Source: Alicyclobacillus tolerans (GTDB taxonomy: Bacteria > Bacillota > Bacilli > Alicyclobacillales > Alicyclobacillaceae). Taken from it: DNA of 45,259 bases. The position numbers were made by a program, and so were the translations under genes. The DNA is taken from positions 1 through 45,259 of the forward strand of contig NZ_JAJFNK010000041.1 of NCBI RefSeq assembly GCF_021739485.1. The letters are read 5' to 3'. Positions 15,464-23,866 of the stretch are shown piece after piece (the first letter of the stretch is position 1; each line of letters begins with the position of its first letter). The notes under the pieces were generated by a model, which worked only from the letters and a program-made list of their open reading frames with translations, was not told the origin of the DNA and made no database searches.

Positions 15464-15814
15464 ATGAACGTTTCCTTGGATGGTATTACGTTGCAGGTAT
15501 CAGATCTTGACGCTTCACGAGAATTTTATAATAAAATCCCCGGATCAGTTGAAGAGGTCTTCGTTCCAGGACGAATTTCCATATTCCGAATCGGGAAATC
15601 AAGAATTGGTTTGCTCAGTACGGGTGTGCATCGGGGTTTTCACATGGAATTCGAAACCGAGAATTTGGACGATCTCTTTTCTTTGCTGATACAATCCGGC
15701 ATTAAAATCACTGGCGAGCCTAAAATGCGTCCGCATGGCGAAAGGACCTTCATTGTTTTTGATCCTGATGGTTATCAATTGGAGTTTGAGGAAATTGAAT
15801 CGCAAGAGAACTAG
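15464..15814 (+). CDS. VOC family protein
   Basis: A 116-residue glyoxalase-fold protein: LDGITLQVSDLDASREFYNKI in the first module, HMEFETENLDDLFSLLIQSGIKI in the second and FDPDGYQLEFEEIE as the final metal-site strand. GGGAGAG stands before the ATG. Residues at usual metal positions (H in HMEFE, final E) are kept. It is not close in sequence to the VOC gene at 4317-4685. Catalytic role unknown; candidates are ring-cleaving dioxygenase-like or antibiotic-binding functions. Sequence between 15815 and 16045 has a TGA-interrupted minus-strand stretch that I could not identify. Confidence 0.85.
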   Translation: MNVSLDGITLQVSDLDASREFYNKIPGSVEEVFVPGRISIFRIGKSRIGLLSTGVHRGFHMEFETENLDDLFSLLIQSGIKITGEPKMRPHGERTFIVFDPDGYQLEFEEIESQEN

Positions 15815-16045
15815 ACAAGGGTTAGCGGGTTCCGTTTTGGAGGAGAAAATGTGAATTCAAGGCTGAATTCGCACCCGTTTTCACGAGGTCAATGACAAGT
15901 TCCAAGTATTGAGTGCGTAAACGTGCCAGTCGGCCGAGCACGAACGCCGTATCGAATCACTCGGCCATCTTATCCACCTCGATGATGATTCTGTCGTTAA
16001 GTTATAATGTGTTTGTATCAAGTAAAAAACGCAAAGGAGCTCACT

Positions 16046-16786
16046 ATGAAAGCACTCGTCACAGGCGCAAATAAAGGAATCGGTTTTGAAATCGCTCGAA
16101 ATCTTGGAAAGCGTGGCTATGACATTCTCGTCGGGGCACGTGATGAAGCCCGTGGGAAGGCAGCAGTGGAAAAACTTGCCGCAGAAGCCATATCAGCGAC
16201 GTTCATCAAGATTGATTTGAATGATCTTGATAGCTTGCACACAGCGGGTAAAATGATTGATTCGCTCGATATGTTGGTCAATAATGCTGGAATTCCGGAT
16301 AGTGTCAAGCCTGGGCGTGCGGCGCTTGACCTCACAAAGCACACATTTGACTATACAACTGAGGATTTGCGCACGACGATGGAAACGAATTTTCTCGGCA
16401 CACACGAACTCATGAAAAATCTGCTGTCAGTTCTGACAGACAACGCAAAAATCGTTAACATCACCGTTCCGATTTCGCCGACCGACTTTTGGCACCCACT
16501 CGCTTACATTACGAGCAAAGCAGCACTGAACGTGATGACACTGACTTACGCTTACGAGTTTGAAAAAACGGGCAGCCACCGCCAGATTTTCGGCATCATG
16601 CCTGGCGCTGTCGCGACCGACTTGAACGGCATGGAAGCTGGTGCACACGGCGGTTTCGTCAAATCTCCCGAAGCCGCTGGCCAAATGAGTACCGACATTA
16701 TCCTGTCTGACAAGAATCAAAATGGCCAAATTATTCAGTACGACGGAAAAATTGTCACAGATTATGAGATTCAGCTGAGAGGCTAG
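16046..16786 (+). CDS. SDR family oxidoreductase
   Basis: A 246-residue classical short-chain dehydrogenase using NAD(P)H. Visible parts are the nucleotide site LVTGANKGIGFEIARNL (TGxxxGIG), NNAG in the DMLVNNAGIP strand, the catalytic YITSK (YxxxK), and the following PGAVATDLNG. The arrangement matches carbonyl-reductase-like SDRs. GCAAAGGAGCTC precedes the ATG at 16046. It appears to be a single-gene unit; a TATAAT lies at about 16001, although its -35 is not obvious. Substrate unknown. Confidence 0.9.
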   Translation: MKALVTGANKGIGFEIARNLGKRGYDILVGARDEARGKAAVEKLAAEAISATFIKIDLNDLDSLHTAGKMIDSLDMLVNNAGIPDSVKPGRAALDLTKHTFDYTTEDLRTTMETNFLGTHELMKNLLSVLTDNAKIVNITVPISPTDFWHPLAYITSKAALNVMTLTYAYEFEKTGSHRQIFGIMPGAVATDLNGMEAGAHGGFVKSPEAAGQMSTDIILSDKNQNGQIIQYDGKIVTDYEIQLRG

Positions 16787-16824
16787 AAACATCAAGCTCT
16801 TTCAGTGATACGACTTCGACAAGC

Positions 16825-17285
16825 AACTTTAGTTACTTAGCGAGAATCTCCGGAGTGGTGTGGGTATTCGGATACCCATCAGGTACTTTAGCTTGCTGTG
16901 GCAGAAGTCGACGTTGTTCTTGGCCGCCTCATACCTCATACCCCTGGTGGTTAATGATCTCCTCAATTTGAGATTGATGCCGGCATGCCCCAGCCTAGTC
17001 CCCCATTCGCCGGAAAGTAGTACGAACCCGGCCGGTCGAACTCCAAGCGGTCCCACATCGTGTCCGCCGTCGTCCATTCTAGGACGACGATTGTGTCCAG
17101 AGTCTTTTCCCGGTTAACTGCATCCAGGATCGCTTCAGGAATAAAAGGCAAATCATTCGACGATGGCGTGGACCTCACAATAGCTGCCGGTGGGGTGCGA
17201 TCTGAAGGATGTACGGCATCGGCAACGCGACGGATTGCGTCGCTGGGGTCACCGACGAGGATGTGTCCGGCGGGAGCACGGCTGT
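16825..17285 (-). pseudogene. Decayed thiamine-pyrophosphate enzyme (benzoylformate decarboxylase/ALS type)
   Basis: Minus-strand codons from 17285 to 16960 read as the middle of a TPP-dependent enzyme: GHILVGDPSDAIRRVADAV, then FIPEAILDAVNREKTLDTIV, VLEWTTADTMWDRL and SYYFPANGGLGWGMPAS, the GG[LI]GWG[ML]PA motif before the TPP-binding GDGS domain. The frame stops there. Further on, NHQGYE and, after a one-frame change, AAKNNVDFC resemble the NNxGYxALK segment that follows the TPP site in this family, but the GDG...N TPP motif itself is gone. N-terminal domain, TPP motif and C-terminus are therefore missing or broken. Confidence 0.7.
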
Positions 17286-17286
17286 T

Positions 17287-17550
17287 CTAGTAATTCTGAG
17301 GCTGTTCGAGGGCGTAGATCTCTTCATCAACTCTTTCCATCTGTTGCATCACAACGGTTCGGCAGTCCCTTATGGCTTGATTATAAATAATTGGTCCAAG
17401 CTGTTTTATCATGAAGTCCAGGAAGTTCTCTGCGGCAAGTTCACCGATCGTTTCCGACCTTTCCATATCAAAATACGTTTGTACTTCAGAAATCAGCGAA
17501 TTTTTTTGTTCCCGAGGAATTTTTACAACGATCACGTTTTTTCCCTCCAT
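17287..17550 (-). CDS. DUF2164 family protein
   Basis: An 87-residue soluble protein matching DUF2164 throughout: VIVVKIPREQKNSLISEVQTYF, ERSETIGELAAENFLDFMIK, then QLGPIIYNQAIRDC, and an acidic end (VDEEIYALEQP). The family is a small helical protein of unknown role in Gram-positive and proteobacterial genomes. The ATG at 17550 is preceded by TCACATGGAGG-type purines. It lies two bases from the end of the TPP-enzyme remnant on the same strand, so its former operon partner may have decayed. Confidence 0.85.
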   Translation of the reverse strand: MEGKNVIVVKIPREQKNSLISEVQTYFDMERSETIGELAAENFLDFMIKQLGPIIYNQAIRDCRTVVMQQMERVDEEIYALEQPQNY

Positions 17551-17783
17551 GTGAAGGATTCAGCGCACATATTGTCAAACGTTCCTGCCTCGTAGTGTCC
17601 CAGTGCGATGAATCCAACCTAGTGAATGGTTCCCGTTGCTGCATTCCCATATGCTGTTGTCCGCTACAGTGAAATTATGGGGTTAACCCTAATGCTTTTT
17701 TATGACTAAGAATCACCATCTGTGGTAACATAAGAGATGTAGCAAAAGGCTACACAGTCATAAGCGAAGGTGGAATAGATTAA

Positions 17784-17987
17784 ATGACACAAGGTACAGT
17801 TAAATGGTTTAACGGCGACAAAGGTTTTGGATTCATTTCAGTTGAAGGCGGAAACGATGTATTTGTCCACTTTAGTGCAATCCAAAGTGATGGATTCCGC
17901 ACCTTGGAAGAAGGTCAAGTTGTTGAATTCGAAATCGTTGAAGGACAACGCGGTCCTCAAGCTGCGAACGTGGTCGTTATTCGATAA
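17784..17987 (+). CDS. cspB: Cold-shock protein (CspA/CspB family)
   Basis: A 67-residue single cold-shock domain. RNP1 is KGFGFISVEGG and RNP2 is VFVHFSAI, with the aromatic residues that stack on single-stranded nucleic acid preserved; the C-terminal half (VVEFEIVEGQRGPQAANVVV) is canonical. It acts as an RNA chaperone in the cytoplasm. AAGGTGG precedes the ATG. About 80-100 bases of leader without ORF lie upstream, as is usual for csp genes, including a GGGTTAACCC palindrome at 17680-17689. A strong terminator follows at 18002. Confidence 0.95.
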   Translation: MTQGTVKWFNGDKGFGFISVEGGNDVFVHFSAIQSDGFRTLEEGQVVEFEIVEGQRGPQAANVVVIR

Positions 17988-18001
17988 CGAATTGACACAT
18001 T

Positions 18002-18027
18002 AGACCCATTTTATATGGGTCTTTTTT
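18002..18027 (+). terminator. Intrinsic terminator of the cold-shock gene
   Basis: AGACCCAT (18002-18009) pairs with ATGGGTCT (18015-18022) around a five-base loop, followed by TTTTT. It lies 15 bases after the stop codon. Confidence 0.9.
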
Positions 18028-18117
18028 AATTCGAGGAGGGGATGTCGAATGTGGACAAGCAAACCTGAACCGGAATTCGGTGATGTCTTTTTGTTAACCG
18101 TAAAAGTGTCTACCGCC

Positions 18118-19419
18118 TTAGGGGACTTGTACCCACGACTTCCCCCCATTTGTCGTTTTAAATAATCCTGTTTGATTTTCTGCCCACCAATTTGTGTTCG
18201 TGCTGAATTCAATGGAGGTATCTGTTGTCCCTTGGTTAGGTAATGAAATATTCAATCGGGTCCATGTTCTTCCTCCATTTTGTGTGCAAAACCATTCTGG
18301 AGTTTCTGGAGATGAAGGAGTTTTCCCAGGGACATATGATTTTAAAAAGCCTGAAGATGGAGAAAGGAATTGAACGTCTGCAACTGTTCCTGTAGGGATC
18401 TTATAGGAAGTCCAACTTTTTCCGCCATCGTTCGTGACGTATAATGCTTCAGCACGGTTATCTCCCTTAGCAGGGGAAAATGTAACGGTTACTATCCCCC
18501 ATGTACCACGGAAGATTGGATAGCTGACACTCGTGTGATCTGACGTGAGGGACTTTGGAATGGGTAATTCAATGTGCTTCCATGATTGACCCCCGTCCGT
18601 GGTTTGGTATAACCAGGTATAGCCCATTCCAGTGTGACCTGTGTTCGCTTTTAAAAGGGGGTCGGGTGTATTATTTGTTCCGGCCAACCATCCGTTCTCT
18701 TTAGAAACAAAGTCGATGGTTCCGCTAATTGGCAGATTTCTAAGCGGTTTCCACGATGCTCCACCATCAACGGTTTGGTATAGCTCACTTGAAGGATTCG
18801 TCATTCCCGCATCACGAACGACGGCATATCCAACATCTTGACTAACTCGGTCAATTTGCATTCCTCCGTCACCTAGATGTGTTGGAATGGGAGTGGATGA
18901 CTTCCACAATGCGCCTCCGTCTGTTGTTCTTTGAATGATAAATTCGTGGTCGGGTGCCAATTCTACAAACCACCCCAACGATGGACTATAAAAAGAACCG
19001 TCTTCGTCCTGTAGTCCGTTCAAACTTTTTAACTTCGGTCCAGCATTTGACCATGTATTCCCGCCATCATGCGTGGTTAAAAGCCTAATTCCAAACATTT
19101 TCGAGCCATTGTTTAAAGCCAATACAGAAGCAGTTGTCCATCCTTGCGTACCATTCCACATATGTGGCGGTTTCGTAAAGACAAATTGACCTGCCGAACT
19201 GGATTTCTGAGACTCAACCGAGCTAATGGTATTCGCACTGGGTGTTGATTTATTTTTCGCTTTCTTGGGGACGGATTGCGAAGTTTGATTCGCGACATTA
19301 ATGGATGACGTGGTGGTTGTTCCTTGAGTAGATAATGTTACATTTGTGGTCCCGCACCCTGTAAAAATTCCGATCATCGTTAACGCCAAACCTGCTGTAG
19401 AAAATTGCTGCTTTCGCAT
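18118..19419 (-). CDS. Lipoprotein with seven Asp-box (BNR) repeats, beta-propeller
   Basis: A 433-residue lipoprotein. The signal peptide ends IFTGC with Cys22; a ~50-residue Thr/Ser/Lys linker follows. The rest carries seven Asp-box repeats (S/T-x-D/N-G-G-x-x-W): THDGGNTW, TDGGALW, VDGGASW, TDGGQSW, NDGGKSW, QNGGRTW and TNGGKSW. Seven evenly spread copies suggest a seven-bladed propeller similar to sialidase or Ycf48/HCF136 folds. No sialidase catalytic arginines are apparent, so a binding or scaffold role outside the membrane is more likely than enzymatic. TAAGGAGG precedes the ATG. It is preceded by an ECF-type promoter shared with two other lipoprotein genes. Confidence 0.85.
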   Translation of the reverse strand: MRKQQFSTAGLALTMIGIFTGCGTTNVTLSTQGTTTTSSINVANQTSQSVPKKAKNKSTPSANTISSVESQKSSSAGQFVFTKPPHMWNGTQGWTTASVLALNNGSKMFGIRLLTTHDGGNTWSNAGPKLKSLNGLQDEDGSFYSPSLGWFVELAPDHEFIIQRTTDGGALWKSSTPIPTHLGDGGMQIDRVSQDVGYAVVRDAGMTNPSSELYQTVDGGASWKPLRNLPISGTIDFVSKENGWLAGTNNTPDPLLKANTGHTGMGYTWLYQTTDGGQSWKHIELPIPKSLTSDHTSVSYPIFRGTWGIVTVTFSPAKGDNRAEALYVTNDGGKSWTSYKIPTGTVADVQFLSPSSGFLKSYVPGKTPSSPETPEWFCTQNGGRTWTRLNISLPNQGTTDTSIEFSTNTNWWAENQTGLFKTTNGGKSWVQVP

Positions 19420-19444
19420 TCCAACGACCTCCTTACATGAATCG

Positions 19445-19471
19445 GACGAAGCAACTATGCAAATCGTTTCA
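19445..19471 (-). promoter_or_regulatory. ECF-sigma-type promoter of the Asp-box lipoprotein gene
   Basis: On the minus strand TGAAAC (19471-19466) and CGTC (19448-19445) are 17 bases apart within TTGCTTCGTC. The ten-base -10 region is identical to that of the lipoprotein gene starting at 10018. It ends 25 bases before the ATG. Confidence 0.68.
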
Positions 19472-19608
19472 TTCTGTCAGGAGGCCACCATTTTCTAATG
19501 CAACAAAGCTCACCCAATTCGACGAATTATACGACTGGAAATCAAGCAGTGTGGGATATTCCACTGGAATTCAATACGTCATCGGCACAATTCGAGTAGA
19601 AAACGAAT

Positions 19609-19654
19609 AGCGGCAGGTACCGCGTTGAGGTGAACTCCTCTCGGTACTGCCGCT
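19609..19654. terminator. Terminator hairpin after the ABC-F gene
   Basis: AGCGGCAGGTACCG pairs with CGGTACTGCCGCT across a 46-base hairpin (one mismatch or bulge). It lies between the ends of the ABC-F gene and the promoter of the Asp-box lipoprotein gene. Flanking T-rich runs (TTTCT on plus, TTCGTTTTC on minus) are moderate; terminating the ABC-F transcript is the likely role. Confidence 0.6.
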
Positions 19655-19684
19655 TTCTATGGAACATGAGAAGGGGTTTAATCG

Positions 19685-21241
19685 TTAAATTACCTTCGTC
19701 GTCCACGATTCGCCATTCCAGATATCCGTCACGATGTCCTGATAAAACTCCGGTTCATGCGATATGAGAAGGATGCTCCCGCTATACGCGATTAACGCGC
19801 GCTTCAGTTCCTCTTTCGCATCGACGTCGAGGTGGTTCGTTGGCTCGTCGAGCAAGAGCACGTTGGATGGCTTATTGATGAGCTTGCACAACCGGACTTT
19901 GGCTTTCTCACCACCACTGAGCACCTCAACCTTACTTTCAATGTGCTTCGTGGTCAAACCACACTTCGCCAAAGCTGCCCGCACCTCTGCTTGTCCCATG
20001 TGCGGGAACTCTTCCCAGACCTCTTCAATACAGGTCTTGTCTGGAACGTGCCTGCCCTCCTGCTCGAAGTATCCGATCTCCAGATAATCCCCGCGCGAAA
20101 CATCCCCTGACAGCGCAGGAATGAGTCCCAAGATGCTTTTTAACAGCGTGGTTTTCCCGATTCCGTTGGCGCCCACAAGCGCAATTTTCTGCCCGCGTTC
20201 CATGCGCAAGTTAAGCGGTTGAGACAATGCAGTATCGTATCCAACGATGCAATCCGTTGTCTCTACAATCATTCTGGAAGGTGCCCGTGATTCCCGAAAG
20301 TCAAACTGTGGTTTTGGCTTTTCCCGCGCAAGCTCAATCATATCCATTTTATCCAGTTTCTTTTGCCTGGACATAGCCATGTTCCGAGTAGAAACGCGTG
20401 CTTTGTTGCGGGCAACGAAATCTTTCAGTTCCGCAATTTCCTGCTGCTGCCGCTTGTACGCAGACTCCAGTTGTTGCTTTTTCGACTCATATACCCGCTG
20501 AAAATCGTCATAATCTCCGACATAGCGGTTCAGTTCATGATTTTCCATGTGATAGATTAGGTTGATGACTTTATTAAGAAACGAGATGTCATGGGAAATC
20601 AGCACAAAGGCATTTTCGTACTCCTGAAGATAACGCGTCAACCAGGCGATATGCTGCTCGTCAAGATAGTTGGTTGGTTCGTCAAGCAGGAGGATATCTG
20701 GTTTTTCCAAGAGTAATTTTGCCAGCAACACTTTCGTTCTCTGCCCGCCGCTCAGGTCTTCGACATCACGGTCAATCCCGACTTCATCGAGGCCCAGACC
20801 ACGCGCGATTTCTTCTACTTTTGCATCGATGGTGTAAAAGTCATTGTGAGTGAGAAGGTCCTGAATCACCCCGACCGTTTGAAGAAGTTCGTCCAGTCTT
20901 TCAGGGGATGCATTTCCCATCTCCTCGTACATCTGGTTCATGTCACGCTCGAGATCGAACAAGTATTGAAACGCACCTTTGAGTACATCTCGAATTGTCA
21001 TGCCGCGCGTTAATACTGCGTGTTGATCGAGATAACCGACCCGGACGTTTTTCGCCCACTCAATCTGTCCTTCATCCGGCTCGAGTTTCCGGGTGATTAC
21101 GTTCATAAAAGTTGATTTGCCTTCCCCGTTGGCACCAATTAACCCAATATGCTCGCCTTTGAGCATACGAAACGAGACATTTGCGAAAATGGCTCTGTCA
21201 CCAAAGCCATGCGATAAGTTTTTGACCGTTAAAATACTCAT
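19685..21241 (-). CDS. ABC-F family ATPase
   Basis: A 518-residue protein with two ATPase domains and no membrane segment. Domain 1: Walker A GANGEGKS near residue 40, signature LSGGQRTK, Walker B ILLLDEPTNYLD. An alpha-helical linker with many Lys, Arg and Glu follows. Domain 2: Walker A GANGIGKT, signature LSGGEKAK, Walker B LLLDEPTNHLD. This is the ABC-F architecture: such proteins act on ribosomes as translation factors or antibiotic-resistance factors. Linker length and sequence resemble YkpA/YbiT-like housekeeping members rather than drug-resistance types, but this is not certain. I start at ATG 21241 (MSILTV). Confidence 0.9.
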   Translation of the reverse strand: MSILTVKNLSHGFGDRAIFANVSFRMLKGEHIGLIGANGEGKSTFMNVITRKLEPDEGQIEWAKNVRVGYLDQHAVLTRGMTIRDVLKGAFQYLFDLERDMNQMYEEMGNASPERLDELLQTVGVIQDLLTHNDFYTIDAKVEEIARGLGLDEVGIDRDVEDLSGGQRTKVLLAKLLLEKPDILLLDEPTNYLDEQHIAWLTRYLQEYENAFVLISHDISFLNKVINLIYHMENHELNRYVGDYDDFQRVYESKKQQLESAYKRQQQEIAELKDFVARNKARVSTRNMAMSRQKKLDKMDMIELAREKPKPQFDFRESRAPSRMIVETTDCIVGYDTALSQPLNLRMERGQKIALVGANGIGKTTLLKSILGLIPALSGDVSRGDYLEIGYFEQEGRHVPDKTCIEEVWEEFPHMGQAEVRAALAKCGLTTKHIESKVEVLSGGEKAKVRLCKLINKPSNVLLLDEPTNHLDVDAKEELKRALIAYSGSILLISHEPEFYQDIVTDIWNGESWTTKVI

Positions 21242-21477
21242 CCGCAACTTCCTTCACCATAAGTTGTAGGGACTGATACTCCAGGGAATGGTTCCTTAAT
21301 CTCTGTTTCATCAACAGTCATCCCCGTTTGATTATAACTGGAGTGTACCCATGCACAACCGTGAAGTTCTTCCTATGAAGATACTCGGATGTTGTCACAG
21401 TACCGCGTCCATTTTCTCAAACCCAAAATCTCCATCATGAGGCAGTGCTTGTTATAGACGTTGTATTTGTGGCGTTG

Positions 21478-22458
21478 TTAGTTACGCTGTTGTTTCAGTT
21501 CTGGCACCACATTCGGTGGAATCTCCCCCGTTACGCCTTTAACCAAATTTTGTGCAGCAAGCATCGCCATATCGAGGCGCGTTTGCGCCGTCGCCGACCC
21601 AATGTGTGGCAAGGTGACCACATTAGGCATTCGCAGGAGCGGATTGTTCGAGTCAACCGGTTCCTGCTGGAACACGTCGAGCCCAGCACCGGCGATTTCG
21701 CCGTCTTGCAGTGCGTCAATCAGTGCCTGTTCGTCAACTGTACCGCCACGCGATCCATTAATAAAAAACGCAGTTGGTTTCATCAAGTGGAATTCCCGTT
21801 TGCCGATCATTTTTTCGGTTTCGGGGTTGAGCGGCGTCATCAGCACCACAAAATCCGATTGTGACAGCAACTCATCGAGCGCGGTGTACTTCGCGTCGTA
21901 CGTTTCTTCCACAACCGGTTTGCGCGAACGGTTGTAGTAAAGCACGTTCATGTCAAACCCACACTTCGCGCGTTTGACGAGTTTTTCACCGATACGCCCA
22001 AGTCCGATGATACCGAGCGTCTGGTGATGGACATCGCGCCCGAAAAGTGGCGTGTCACTTCCCTTTTCCCAATTCCCGTCTTTGACCAATCGATCGAGTT
22101 CAGCAAGCCTTCGTGCGCTTGTGAGAATCAGTCCAAACACCAAATCCGCCACTGTGTCATCGAGGACGCCTGGCGTATGCGTACCAAGCACGTTGTATTT
22201 TTTCATGGCTTCGATGTCGAAGTTGTCATAGCCAACCGACGCGTTGCAGACAATTTTTAAATTGGATGCTGTGGATAAAAACGACTCATTGATGTCGATA
22301 TGTGAAAGCAAAACCCCATCAACACTCGCGATTTCTTCATACAGAACATCTTGGGGAATCGGCTCGGTGGAATTCCACAGACGCACGTCGCAATGCTCAG
22401 AAATATAGGTGATAACCGGTTCCGGTACCGGTTTGGCAATGTAGACTTTCGGTTTCAT
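21478..22458 (-). CDS. D-2-hydroxyacid dehydrogenase (glyoxylate/hydroxypyruvate reductase-like)
   Basis: A 326-residue NAD(P)-dependent enzyme reducing 2-oxoacids such as glyoxylate or hydroxypyruvate. The N-terminal domain holds NASVGYDNFD; the cofactor site is LGIIGLGRIGEKLVKRA (GxGxxG); the catalytic residues are the Arg of INGSRGG, the Glu near EPVD and the His of LPHIGSAT. Length and order fit the YvcT/GhrB group. ATG at 22458 follows an AAGGGGAAC stretch. It is separated from the ABC-F gene by ~230 bases with no obvious feature and is transcribed alone. Confidence 0.92.
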   Translation of the reverse strand: MKPKVYIAKPVPEPVITYISEHCDVRLWNSTEPIPQDVLYEEIASVDGVLLSHIDINESFLSTASNLKIVCNASVGYDNFDIEAMKKYNVLGTHTPGVLDDTVADLVFGLILTSARRLAELDRLVKDGNWEKGSDTPLFGRDVHHQTLGIIGLGRIGEKLVKRAKCGFDMNVLYYNRSRKPVVEETYDAKYTALDELLSQSDFVVLMTPLNPETEKMIGKREFHLMKPTAFFINGSRGGTVDEQALIDALQDGEIAGAGLDVFQQEPVDSNNPLLRMPNVVTLPHIGSATAQTRLDMAMLAAQNLVKGVTGEIPPNVVPELKQQRN

Positions 22459-22565
22459 AAATCGTTCCCCTTATCGATAGTTTCCTCTATTCTATCATCT
22501 CTATTCAAAATTTTTCATCCACTGTGCATACACTTGTAGAGCCTACTCGAACCTGCTATTGTATT

Positions 22566-23464
22566 TTAGAACATTCGTCGATAAGAGGTAATGTGTTTCC
22601 CCCAATAGCTTCCAGGTCCCATACTCAGATACCCGACCTTTCCAAGTCCCCCACCGCAGTTGATGAAGCGATTGTTCCCGACGTAAATACCCACATGTGC
22701 TCCGCGTTCAAAAACAATCAGGTCCCCTATACTTCTTTGTGAATCGTGAACAGGATCGCCCACATGCAAGTACTGTCCGCGACTGGCGGTGGTGAACCGA
22801 TAACCGAGTGCGTGATGATACACATACTCTGTGAAGTTACTGCAGTCAAAACCGTATTGTCCACGGTCTTCGTTATGTCCCCAGATGTATGGGGTTCCGA
22901 GTTTGCTTCGTGCAACCGCCAGTACCGCATCCGCTTTTGCTCGGTGGCTTGCGCCGAGCCCGGCCCTCGGTCGAATACCATGGTCAATCCTTACCCCTCT
23001 TGGCGGCACGTGAATACGTGTCATCGCCGTGACGACGTCTTCAGGCTTTTGTGAATACACAGGAAGGCTACCTTCGGGTGTAATCAGTTCCGACGGAACG
23101 TCGAACGTACGGGACTGATGCGTTTTGTCGTTGATGATCAGGACGTGTTGAATTTGGGCATCAGGATACATCGTGGTCGCAAAATTTACTGCGCCTTCTA
23201 AACTGGACGTGTCGAGAATATCTTCACCATTTTGTCCATCATCAACGGGTTTCGTGCGGACAACAACCCGTTGATGGTTCACCTGGTATTCCGTTTGAAC
23301 GATTCTTTCCAAATTTCGGGACTCATTGTGTTGTGCTAATGGAACCTGTGTTGCTGCTTGGTTTTGGTTTTGTCCCGTTTGGTTTGACATCCAGCCATCG
23401 TGCAGATCATCATGAGGCTGAGTCCCCAACCAACAGTTTTTTTCAGTTTGGTGAAGCGCATCAT
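22566..23464 (-). CDS. NlpC/P60 (C40) lipoprotein endopeptidase, interrupted by a one-base frameshift
   Basis: The C-terminal ~110 residues form an NlpC/P60 domain: GTPYIWGHNEDRGQYGFDCSNF with the catalytic cysteine, GDLIVFERGAHVGIYVG with the catalytic histidine, and NRFINCGGG. These enzymes cut peptide bonds in cell-wall stem peptides. The long frame starts without a signal peptide, but one frame over, from ATG 23464, codons give a textbook lipoprotein signal: LKKTVGWGLSL, MMICTMAGC with Cys26. That frame stops at 23336. Joining the two needs one base between ~23389 and 23340, inside a run of AAAACC-type repeats, where both frames overlap. So the true gene is a lipoprotein with either a recent frameshift or an assembly error. 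The central region (residues ~60-160) is a conserved spacer of unknown role. Confidence 0.8.
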
Positions 23465-23470
23465 CCAACC

Positions 23471-23506
23471 ACCCTTGGAGGAATTTCGAACCTCAAGGGT
23501 GAGGTT
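23471..23506 (-). promoter_or_regulatory. Two mutually exclusive hairpins just upstream of the NlpC/P60 gene
   Basis: In the minus-strand leader, hairpin 1 pairs AACCTC with GAGGTT (23506-23501 with 23494-23489). Hairpin 2 pairs ACCCTTGAGG (23500-23491) with CCTCCAAGGGT (23481-23471), ten pairs and one bulge. They share 23494-23491 plus loop bases and cannot coexist. Hairpin 2 covers AAGGGT, part of the likely ribosome binding site before ATG 23464/23461. A translation switch is possible but unproven. Confidence 0.35.
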
Positions 23507-23728
23507 TTCCTTTGTTTATGTGGGATATCCACAAAGGACGAAAATGACTAGGTAAGGCTTGTTGCTTCATGACCCTTTACACACGGCGAAGGTCTTCTGT
23601 CATATTACTTGTCCAAGAGTGCAGTCAGCTTTGGAATACTCGCTACATGGATACGCATGAATCTGACCAGCCGTTGAGGGAGAGCCAGACCCCGCTAGGG
23701 CAATTGAGCTGTCACTCAAAATATGTAC

Positions 23729-23753
23729 GAAGACACTCAGGAAGAGTGTCTTC
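23729..23753 (-). terminator. Hairpin downstream of the yjcZ-like gene
   Basis: GAAGACACTC (23729-23738) pairs perfectly with GAGTGTCTTC (23744-23753) around a five-base loop, nine bases after the stop codon at 23762. The downstream U-tract on the minus strand is weak (CGTACATATTTTG), but placement suits a terminator. Confidence 0.6.
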
Positions 23754-23761
23754 AAAAGCGT

Positions 23762-23866
23762 TTAATAACCTCCCCCACCCATGCCAGGGACGAGAAGGAA
23801 GAACAACACGAAGATAATGAGAAATACGACTGCCCATTGCGTATACCCACCGAATGCTCCGTACAT
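23762..23866 (-). CDS. YjcZ family small sporulation protein
   Basis: A 34-residue protein, MYGAFGGYTQWAVVFLIIFV then LFFLLVPGMGGGGY. A glycine-aromatic start, one membrane helix and a glycine-rich end match the YjcZ family of small spore-associated membrane proteins found in multiple copies in Bacillales. AGGGGGTG stands seven bases before the ATG. About 25 bases upstream is CATACATT (23897-23890), similar to the -10 of mother-cell sporulation sigma factors (SigE CATACAnT), though a matching -35 is not clear. It is monocistronic with a hairpin after it. The upstream 23867-24193 stretch has no other gene I can support. Confidence 0.82.
   Translation of the reverse strand: MYGAFGGYTQWAVVFLIIFVLFFLLVPGMGGGGY

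Noticed and set aside
23340..23389. Programmed -1 frameshift in the NlpC/P60 gene
   Set aside because: No canonical X-XXY-YYZ slippery heptamer with downstream structure lies in the overlap, so a lost base or consensus error is simpler.
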